Of a stretch of DNA of 64,000 bases, positions 53,869-60,466 are shown piece by piece. A program made the position numbers and the translations under genes. This DNA is from Oscillatoria sp. FACHB-1406 (GTDB taxonomy: Bacteria; Cyanobacteriota; Cyanobacteriia; Cyanobacteriales; Spirulinaceae), in contig NZ_JACJSM010000008.1 in assembly GCF_014698145.1 (NCBI RefSeq), forward strand, positions 62,001-126,000, written 5' to 3'. The notes under the pieces were generated by a model. The model was not told the origin of the DNA and did not search any database. It saw only the letters and a program-made list of their open reading frames with translations. Each line of letters opens with the position of its first letter. Position 1 is the first letter of the stretch.

Positions 53869-54467
53869 ATCTGTTCCGAGGCGAGAACGAGCAACGCATT
53901 AACAATCGCCGCTGCCACCGGAGAACCGCCTTTACGCCCTTCAACGCGAATTTGAGGAACGGGCGTATTTTTTAGCGCTTGCTTGGCTTCAAGGACGGAA
54001 ATGAAGCCGACGGGCGCGCCGATGATGAGGGCGGGTTGGAAGGTGGAATGGGGGAGTTCGGCGCACAGTGCGAGGAGGGCGGTGGGGGCATTGCCGATCG
54101 CGTAAATGGCTTCGGGATATTGCTCGAAACAGCGCAGCAAGCCGGTTTCAGTGCGAGTTTTGCCCCCCTCAGCGACGGGAGCGCGATCGACGGCAATCAT
54201 AACGGGATTTTGCGTGGTTTTCGCCACCATCCCCACAATGCCGCGTTCTACCATACTGACATCGACGACGATAGGAACGCCTTGTTGGAGGGCGTTAATT
54301 CCGGAGGAAATCGCGCCGGGACTGAATTGCAGCAGGTGGAGAAAGTCGAAATCGGCGGTACTGTGAATGACGCGCCGCGCGATCGCGTATTCTGCCTCAT
54401 TCAAGGAATGATCGCCGACTTCGCGATCGATCGCGGCAAAACTTTGAGTGAGAATCGGATGATTCAA
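53865..54467 (-). CDS. cobH: Precorrin-8X methylmutase
   Basis: It moves the C-11 methyl group to C-12, turning precorrin-8 into hydrogenobyrinate in cobalamin synthesis. From TTG 54467 the product starts (M)NHPILTQSFAAIDREVGDH like family members and has 200 residues. Motifs: RRVIHSTADFDF with the catalytic His near residue 31, and AIGNAPTALLAL and GAPVGFISV near 130-160. The frame is open to 54584, but those 39 residues are a shadow of the upstream gene. The start lies three bases after the upstream stop, suggesting an operon with the 2H phosphoesterase. Confidence 0.9.
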   Translation of the reverse strand: MNHPILTQSFAAIDREVGDHSLNEAEYAIARRVIHSTADFDFLHLLQFSPGAISSGINALQQGVPIVVDVSMVERGIVGMVAKTTQNPVMIAVDRAPVAEGGKTRTETGLLRCFEQYPEAIYAIGNAPTALLALCAELPHSTFQPALIIGAPVGFISVLEAKQALKNTPVPQIRVEGRKGGSPVAAAIVNALLVLASEQM

Positions 54468-54472
54468 CTCGC

Positions 54473-55246
54473 TCAAAGGGCTAATTCCGGCCAATCCGGT
54501 TCTCGATAGAAGCGATTCATATGATCGAACTTGCACAACTGCACGCGCGTCGCAAGGGGCGAAGGCAGTTCGATTTCGAGCCATTCTTCGTTCAAAGCGC
54601 TCAAAACCTCAGCAACGCGATCGCGGTCTAAATTCGGTGAAATTTTGCCAAAATAACCGAGAGTAATATGACCCGTAAAATCGTACTGCTGTTCGATTCC
54701 CAGACGCATCAACTCCGAATTTTGATAGAGCGTGCGGCGCAGATGCAAGATGCGATCGTAACCATCCTCGCTTTGCGGGACTAAAGCCGCCATAATCGCG
54801 CGAGGACGCAGCATCAAGCCCAGCACTTGTAAGGGAATCGGTCGATCTTGGCTGACAGTGGGGGCGCAACGAGTAAAAGATTGCGCGATCGCCGCGCGCA
54901 ACTGCTCCTCATAATTAGGTTGTTGCTCGACCGCTTCGCGATAAGCTTCATCCCAAATCAAATCGGCCACCGTCAAATGAAAGCTATCCGGATTGACGGG
55001 AACTATTAAACCGTCATCCAACTGCTCGATCAGTTTTTGCTGCGCTTGTGCTAGTTGAGTGGTAAGGGCGGCAACTTCTTCGCCCCCTTCCCATAACGGC
55101 ACGACAACGCTGTAACCCGGGAAAGAAACGGCTTTCCCGTCCTTAAACTTCGGTGAAGTTTGCAACCCTGCTAATTGGGAGCGAAGGGTAGTGTGGCGAG
55201 TCAGTCGCGCCACGCGATTGAGATAAATCGGATAAGAATCGTCCAA
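54473..55246 (-). CDS. 2H phosphoesterase-like (DUF1868-type) protein
   Basis: A 257-residue protein of the 2H phosphoesterase/2'-5' RNA ligase-like fold. The two HxT motifs are visible: FHLTVAD near 107-113 and FTGHITLGYFGKI near 206-218. Proteins of this fold break or form 2'-5' or cyclic phosphate bonds in RNA or nucleotides; DUF1868 is the nearest recognised type by build. Its natural substrate is unknown. It lies directly upstream of cobH, only five bases apart from that gene's start, so the two are likely co-transcribed even though no metabolic link is obvious. The ATG at 55246 is natural. Confidence 0.78.
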   Translation of the reverse strand: MDDSYPIYLNRVARLTRHTTLRSQLAGLQTSPKFKDGKAVSFPGYSVVVPLWEGGEEVAALTTQLAQAQQKLIEQLDDGLIVPVNPDSFHLTVADLIWDEAYREAVEQQPNYEEQLRAAIAQSFTRCAPTVSQDRPIPLQVLGLMLRPRAIMAALVPQSEDGYDRILHLRRTLYQNSELMRLGIEQQYDFTGHITLGYFGKISPNLDRDRVAEVLSALNEEWLEIELPSPLATRVQLCKFDHMNRFYREPDWPELAL

Positions 55247-55296
55247 GGTAACTTAGGGTGTTGAGGACTGCAACGAAAATTGAAATGAGAGCCAGA

Positions 55297-55512
55297 TTAA
55301 GCGGCTTCGAGTTGGTCGAGACGCAACCAAATATTGGGAGTTGGCACGTAAAATTTGACTAAGGCGTACTCATCGTTTAGTTCGAGGATTTCGCCTTTGC
55401 TTTCAAACAGATAAGACGAAAACCGGTTATCGCTGGCTTTCGCTTCGAGACTATTATCTAATTTCTCGCGCGAGACGCGCACAAAGCTTCCTTTCTTCAG
55501 TTTGTCAGCCAT
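55297..55512 (-). CDS. ndhO: NAD(P)H-quinone oxidoreductase subunit O
   Basis: A 71-residue peripheral subunit of the thylakoid NDH-1 complex, which takes part in cyclic electron flow and respiration. The start MADKLKKGSFVRVSREKL, the central LEAKASDNRFSSYLFESKGEI and the end PNIWLRLDQLEAA match NdhO. A frame open to 55551 would add 13 unconserved residues. It is 50 bases upstream of the 2H phosphoesterase on the same strand. Only this NDH-1 gene is in the window. Confidence 0.94.
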   Translation of the reverse strand: MADKLKKGSFVRVSREKLDNSLEAKASDNRFSSYLFESKGEILELNDEYALVKFYVPTPNIWLRLDQLEAA

Positions 55513-55663
55513 AACGGAGTTAAAAAGGTGTCCTAGGTTTGATTTTGACACGATTTTGCATTTGGGAGAAGCACGAGAGCTTATTTGCCTTAAAAGAAAC
55601 GGCAGTGCTTCAGGGGAGTTGGAAAACCGCCTATCATAACATTAAGTGTGCCGATTCAGATCG

Positions 55664-57004
55664 ATGACCGCCATGCCTCGATTGCTGGAATGTTTAAAAA
55701 ATCCCCAATTTGCCAGACTTTACCTGGCACAAACTATTAATTTGGTTGGAGATGCTTTTACTTGGTTGGGGTTAGCACTGTTAGCTTTTGAGGTTGGGGG
55801 TGGGAAGGCGGCAGCGATTTTGTCTGGGGCGCTGACGCTGCGAGTGATGGCGTTTGCGATTTTGTCGCCGGTTGCTGGCGCGATCGCGGATCGGTGCGAT
55901 CGCAAGCAGATGATGATACTGACCCATATTTTACGCGCGATCGCGGTGTGTTTGTTTCCCTTTGTTACCCAAATCTGGCACATTTACGCCCTCGTGCTGG
56001 CGCTCAATGTTGTGGGTGCATTTTTTACCCCGACTTATACCGCAACTATTCCCTTCGTAACGGGGAAAGATGACTACCCCAACGCGATCGCGCTTTCGAG
56101 TACGACTTATCAGTTACTCGGTGTTTTAGGGCCGGGTTTAGCCGGAAGCGTTGCGGCTTTTGTCGGTACGCGATCGGTATTTTTCATCGATGGATTGACT
56201 TTTCTCAGTGCCGCTTTTTTACTCCTCACTTTACCCGGAAAACTCGCTGTAATTCAGCCTCAAGACGAACGCAGAACCATCGGCAAAATGTTCAAAGACC
56301 TGGGTCTCGGAACGAATTGTCTATTCAGCGATCCACCGATTCGTTACGCCCTTTTCGTACAACTCGTAGCCGCCATTTCTGGCGCGCAAATTCTGGTCAA
56401 TACTGTTAGTTACGTTCGGGGAACTTTGAACCTCGGAAAAGTCGAATATGGATGGGTAATGGCAGCCTTTGGGATTGGGGCAACGATCGCGTCTGTGGGC
56501 TTAGGAAACTTAGATCGCTCCTATCGAAAAACTAAGTTCGTAGGCATCGGTATCATCTTACTCACTTTAGCGCTCCTGCCTGCTAATGTTGCTAATTTAG
56601 GAGGATTGCTAGTATTGTGGGCGATCGCGGGAATCGGACAAACCCTCGTCAATCTTCCCACTCAAACCTTAATAGCCGATCGCGTTGCGGTTGAAATTCA
56701 AGGAAGAGTTTACGGCGCTCACTTTGCTTGGAGTCACTTATGGTGGGCTTTTTCCTATCCCTTAGCTGGATGGATGGGCAGTCATTTTCCCGCCCAAAGT
56801 TTTTTCTATAGTAGTTTGATAAGTGCTGTACTACTAATCCTCGTTCGTTTTGCCTTCAATCCAACGCGGGGAAGAATGGCGAATAACGGACTGTGGCACG
56901 AACACGAACACATTCACGACGAACACCACGCTCACCACCGCTCAACAAATGGCACGATACCTACTCATCGCCATCTGCACTTTCACCCCGAATTGACTTC
57001 TTAA
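55664..57004 (+). CDS. MFS exporter with histidine-rich tail
   Basis: A 446-residue major facilitator protein with twelve helices (start MPRLLECLKNPQFARLYLAQ) and the MFS loop motif GAIADRCDRKQMM near 80-92. Its type is the EntS/NreB-like group of exporters. The last 35 residues contain fifteen His (HEHEHIHDEHHAHH and THRHLHFH), a likely metal-binding tail in the cytoplasm, as in nickel exporter NreB. Metal export or metal sensing is inferred; nickel, zinc and cobalt are all possible. Starts at ATG 55664, or 55673; a GTG at 55646 is also in frame. Confidence 0.82.
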   Translation: MTAMPRLLECLKNPQFARLYLAQTINLVGDAFTWLGLALLAFEVGGGKAAAILSGALTLRVMAFAILSPVAGAIADRCDRKQMMILTHILRAIAVCLFPFVTQIWHIYALVLALNVVGAFFTPTYTATIPFVTGKDDYPNAIALSSTTYQLLGVLGPGLAGSVAAFVGTRSVFFIDGLTFLSAAFLLLTLPGKLAVIQPQDERRTIGKMFKDLGLGTNCLFSDPPIRYALFVQLVAAISGAQILVNTVSYVRGTLNLGKVEYGWVMAAFGIGATIASVGLGNLDRSYRKTKFVGIGIILLTLALLPANVANLGGLLVLWAIAGIGQTLVNLPTQTLIADRVAVEIQGRVYGAHFAWSHLWWAFSYPLAGWMGSHFPAQSFFYSSLISAVLLILVRFAFNPTRGRMANNGLWHEHEHIHDEHHAHHRSTNGTIPTHRHLHFHPELTS

Positions 57005-57056
57005 AAAAATTAACTTAGATAGCAAAAGAACTGTTCGTCTGCATATAAACGAGCCA

Positions 57057-57380
57057 TTATTCTTCATTCTCCCAAATAGCTGTCGCTATTTCCTCTGTAT
57101 AGGCTGCCGCATAAACCCAAGCATTGGCTAAGTCGGTTGCAGACAAAGTTGGATAGTCTTTCAAAAGTTGAGCTTCGCTAATCCCTAAATCGCGAGCATT
57201 AACTAAAACCCAAACAGGGATTCGAGTTCCACTAATACAAGCATCTCCACCGCATACCCCTGGGATTTTCTCGATTCCACGCCAAGAATTTCCTAAACTT
57301 CGAGCGAGGATTTGAATTGCCTGTACTTTCTCGTTTGGCGTTAAGGCAAGTAATTCGGGTTCTAACTTTTGAAGCGTCAT
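57057..57380 (-). CDS. DUF433-domain protein (VapB45-like antitoxin type)
   Basis: From ATG 57380 a 107-residue protein. The C-terminal half is a DUF433 winged HTH (IPGVCGGDACISGTRIPVWV then LGISEAQLLKDYPTLSATDL), normally the antitoxin of a toxin-antitoxin pair whose toxin is a DUF5615 PIN-like protein. No such toxin gene lies beside it, so it may be an orphan or may act only as a regulator. The first 40 residues (LEPELLALTPNEKVQAIQIL) form a helical extension common in cyanobacterial members. Confidence 0.82.
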   Translation of the reverse strand: MTLQKLEPELLALTPNEKVQAIQILARSLGNSWRGIEKIPGVCGGDACISGTRIPVWVLVNARDLGISEAQLLKDYPTLSATDLANAWVYAAAYTEEIATAIWENEE

Positions 57381-57470
57381 CGCATTACTCCCCACCTAAA
57401 AAGACTGTATAGAATATTATAACCCATGCCTAAAAATGAAGCGATCGACGAGCAATAGTTCGCACTTCAT

Positions 57471-58850
57471 TTAATCCAAGCTACGGGATATCTGGGTTAC
57501 AAATTGTGCCAGTATGGGGGGAAGAACGAACTGAATTTGATTCTCCCGATCTTGAATTGTTAACCAGCAACGTTGCTCTAAAGACTGGATAGCACTCAAC
57601 AACGTACTCAAGTCGGCAAGATTAGCTTCGAGGAGTTGCGCGATCGCGACAGGTTTATTGTGTTGGCTCAGCCAAAATAGAATATTTTTTTCCAATTCTG
57701 ACAAACGCTGAAATTGCCGTTCTAAATTCCCTTTCAGCACTGCTCCTAAAAATAGAGTTTCATGACGGCAAAATTCAGTAATGCTGCCTCGAAACAAGGT
57801 TTTAATTGGGGTTGCTACGTCTTTCAACCAAAGTGGATTACCTTGATAAGTTTCGATCGGGATTGCCCAATGTTCCTCATCAGCTAATTCTTTATCCCTG
57901 AGAATTTCTCGAGCGATAGTTCCCAAACCTTGGAGGCGCAAGGAGTAAACTGGAGCGCGATCTCCTTCCCATTGGAAAAACTCTCGGGGTTTTTCCCAAC
58001 CGATCGCGACAAAACAACTGTTGTGAGAAACTTCCGCAACCAGCTTGAAGAGTTCCTGATAATTTTTGCAATCGGGTTGGTAACATCCCGCAAGTTGTCC
58101 GCTGCCGAACAAGGCGTGTATGTCATCTAGAATAACAAAGACGCGATCGCGCCGCAAAACTTCAAGAAGTTGCGACAGTTTTCCCTCCATCGTTTGAGAA
58201 ACTTTATCGGAATTGGAGAGGAATTGCAGCAAATCGGTTAGCCTTGTTTCAAGGGAAGGAGCAAAACGCAGACTGCGATAGATCGCGCGATCGAAGTGAG
58301 TCTTAATCTGTTCGACTAATCGCACCGCAAGAGACGTTTTCCCAATTCCATTCATCCCTACAATCGTCGTGAGGCGACAGCGTTTTTCAACAATCCAGCG
58401 TTCCAGAATGGCGAGTTCTTCCGTTCTTCCGTAAAAACGGACAACCTCTGGTGCATTTCCTAAATCTATCTGGGTGCGAAGCGAAGTTGGCTGCGTTTGA
58501 TTAGTGCCGTCCCCAGTTTTTGAGGGATTGGTGCAAACATTGACATCACCAATATGTTGTACGATATCCTTCCCAAAATGCGAAATATTAGAGTATCGCA
58601 AGCGTTCCATTGTGGCGCGGAAATTGGATTTTTTTACATCTTCTCCTAATTCTTTTGACAGTATTTTCCACAATTGGCAAGCAGCATCTTTGACGTGACC
58701 TTCAGTAAGATCGCGCTCTTCAGCGATCTTAATGTATCTCTTCCCTTGAAATGTTTCTCGCAATATCGCTAGTTGAAGATCGTCAAGATGTTTATTCGTT
58801 TGCCGAAAAATAAGGCGATCTGCAAGCTTAATGATTTCTTCCACTTCCAT
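57471..58850 (-). CDS. STAND/NB-ARC ATPase with cyanobacterial N-terminal HTH domain, no sensor repeats
   Basis: A 459-residue STAND ATPase. Residues 1-85 form a helical/HTH domain typical of cyanobacterial conflict proteins (start MEVEEIIKLADRLIF, then ITEGHVKDAACQLWKIL-like residues), often called vMAP-N type. The NB-ARC core has Walker A GMNGIGKTSLA near 162-172, Walker B RVFVILDDIH near 235-244 and a winged-helix region near 380-450. In most relatives WD40, TPR or other repeats follow; here the chain ends after the winged helix, so the sensor is missing or supplied by another protein. It is divergent from the 59045-62674 genes. It is intact, without frameshift. Confidence 0.8.
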   Translation of the reverse strand: MEVEEIIKLADRLIFRQTNKHLDDLQLAILRETFQGKRYIKIAEERDLTEGHVKDAACQLWKILSKELGEDVKKSNFRATMERLRYSNISHFGKDIVQHIGDVNVCTNPSKTGDGTNQTQPTSLRTQIDLGNAPEVVRFYGRTEELAILERWIVEKRCRLTTIVGMNGIGKTSLAVRLVEQIKTHFDRAIYRSLRFAPSLETRLTDLLQFLSNSDKVSQTMEGKLSQLLEVLRRDRVFVILDDIHALFGSGQLAGCYQPDCKNYQELFKLVAEVSHNSCFVAIGWEKPREFFQWEGDRAPVYSLRLQGLGTIAREILRDKELADEEHWAIPIETYQGNPLWLKDVATPIKTLFRGSITEFCRHETLFLGAVLKGNLERQFQRLSELEKNILFWLSQHNKPVAIAQLLEANLADLSTLLSAIQSLEQRCWLTIQDRENQIQFVLPPILAQFVTQISRSLD

Positions 58851-58876
58851 CGATCGGATGTTGCCGTTTAGCTGAG

Positions 58877-58940
58877 CTTAATCCGATCTTATCCGACTTT
58901 TTAAGTTTCACAACACTTAATCCGATTTTATCCGACTTTT
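58877..58940. promoter_or_regulatory. Direct repeats in divergent promoter region
   Basis: CTTAATCCGAT plus TTATCCGACTTTT occurs twice, starting at 58877 and 58916 (one base difference), giving four T(A/T)ATCCGA half-sites paired about 11 bases apart. A partial copy (CCCGATTTAATAAGACTTT) follows at 58953. It lies just upstream of the STAND ATPase start (58850) and 105 bases before the 59045 gene, so a regulator controlling both is plausible. Confidence 0.55.
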
Positions 58941-59044
58941 CAGACTTCAAGAATCCCGATTTAATAAGACTTTTTCCATCTGGCAAAAGCTTAAAAATTA
59001 GTAAAGAATAGAATTGTACAGCTTTTCCTACTAAAATCGAGACG

Positions 59045-59578
59045 ATGACAGCAAGAGAACTCTCCCTCGCACAATCTAATCTCAAAATGGCATTGTGGCA
59101 AGCCGATGCGGACTCAATGAGCAGTAGCGAGTTATATGTCTGGTTAGTGGATAGTGGATTGTCCCACGAAGTCGCAATCCGATTGCACGAGTTGATTTCC
59201 TTTACCAAGAGAGTCGGAAGTAAAGTTATCGCCATCGGCAAAATTATTCTGATAAAAATTATTGAGTTTGTCAAGGAACATCGAAATTTAGTTATCGGTG
59301 CTGGAATCGGTGCTGCGGTGGCTGCTGCCGTGTCTAGTTTGATAACTTCAGTTCCTTTTTTAGGACAAGTCTTAGCCCCCGTTGCCGCAGCTTTGGGGAT
59401 CGCAATAACTGCCGTTGGCGCGATCGCGGGACACAGATTGGACAAACGCGATCGGGGAATACAAAGCTCAGGAGGCGTTATCGGATTGGCAGAAGACATC
59501 GTGGAAATTGCCAAAGCGTTTTTTCAGTTAGTCATCGACGTTTTTAATACAGTATTTCGTCATGTCATAACTGCTTAA
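59045..59578 (+). CDS. Unknown membrane protein, Gly/Ala-rich hydrophobic core
   Basis: A 177-residue protein. Residues 1-55 are polar helix, 56-78 partly hydrophobic (IGKIILIKIIEFV), and 82-132 a long Gly/Ala/Val-rich core (LVIGAGIGAAVAAAVSSLI, then a Pro turn and LGQVLAPVAAALGIAITA), enough for two membrane helices. The C-terminus is amphipathic (VEIAKAFFQLVIDVFNTVF). I recognise no family. The hairpin design resembles small pore-forming or membrane-damage proteins; that is inference from shape. It is the first gene on the plus strand facing the STAND ATPase. Confidence 0.6.
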   Translation: MTARELSLAQSNLKMALWQADADSMSSSELYVWLVDSGLSHEVAIRLHELISFTKRVGSKVIAIGKIILIKIIEFVKEHRNLVIGAGIGAAVAAAVSSLITSVPFLGQVLAPVAAALGIAITAVGAIAGHRLDKRDRGIQSSGGVIGLAEDIVEIAKAFFQLVIDVFNTVFRHVITA

Positions 59579-59706
59579 GCATCAGAACAGAAGCCGGGTT
59601 TCTGTTGGCAAGTGTTAAATTTCGCGAACGCTGTCACAAAAACCTAGTTTCTCGCCATACTGTACCGAGTCTCAAAGCATGAAAACTCAAAATTTGGAGA
59701 ACAGAA

Positions 59707-60264
59707 ATGTCCGATCCTAAAAAGCCTAGTAAGGAGCAATTGCTCAAAGCAATTGAGAAGTTGGAGAAAAATCCAGGCGATCGAGTGGGTATCTTAGCAG
59801 ATGTTGGGATTGCCGCATTTGGAGCGGCTGGAGCCGGAGCATTAGCTGCCGTCTTTGGAGCAGGAGCTACCTCAATTCCAATTGTTACAGCCTTGACTGG
59901 GGCTAGTTTAGTTGTCGCTGCACCCGTCACTTTAGTTGCTGGAGCGGCGGTAGCAGGCGGTGCTGCCATCTTTGGAATCACTCGATTGATTAAAGGGAGC
60001 GGTTACAGCGAAGGCAAACGAGCAGAAATTCTTAGCAATTTAAAAGATCGGCTCAAAGAAGTTGAAGCTAAAGAAAGGCAATCGAGTCTTAGCGGTGATG
60101 ATAAGACAGGATTTTATGTTTTCTTGAAAGAACCATTGCAGCTAGAATTGATTAGCCCGGAAGATGCTCGACAACTTATGTCAGCAGTAGAAAGCGGTCA
60201 GATTCCGATCAAGGAAGCATATCAGTTGCTTAAAAACATTATCGTAGAGGCTGGTAAAAAATAA
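59707..60264 (+). CDS. Unknown membrane protein with glycine-zipper-like helices
   Basis: A 185-residue protein with a charged N-terminal helix (SKEQLLKAIEKLEKNPGD), a Gly/Ala-rich hydrophobic region (about 27-100, AAFGAAGAGALAAVFGAG then VTLVAGAAVAGGAAIFG) enough for two to three membrane helices, a helical linker and a C-terminal domain (LISPEDARQLMSAVESGQI) that is soluble. The GxxxG-like spacing would suit oligomerisation. I know no family. It follows the 59045 gene by 128 bases and is similar in general design without clear residue identity. A ribosome site is weak. Confidence 0.6.
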   Translation: MSDPKKPSKEQLLKAIEKLEKNPGDRVGILADVGIAAFGAAGAGALAAVFGAGATSIPIVTALTGASLVVAAPVTLVAGAAVAGGAAIFGITRLIKGSGYSEGKRAEILSNLKDRLKEVEAKERQSSLSGDDKTGFYVFLKEPLQLELISPEDARQLMSAVESGQIPIKEAYQLLKNIIVEAGKK

Positions 60265-60466
60265 ATCAATCCACACACTTTTTTTACTGAAGCTAAAGAC
60301 GAGCGGCAAGCACTGAAAATTTGCGTTGGACGCTTTGAATCTTTTGTAGTGATTCGTAGGGTGGGTTAGGCGCGGCTGCAATCTCTCGGAAAACTCATAA
60401 CTCTCGTTCCGCGCCGTAACCCACCATTTCCAGCTTTAATAGCATCGTCTAAGGAGATATTCAGTT

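Noticed and set aside
54473-54584. 39 extra N-terminal residues for CobH
   Set aside because: They are a shadow of the upstream 2H phosphoesterase frame and are not CobH-like.
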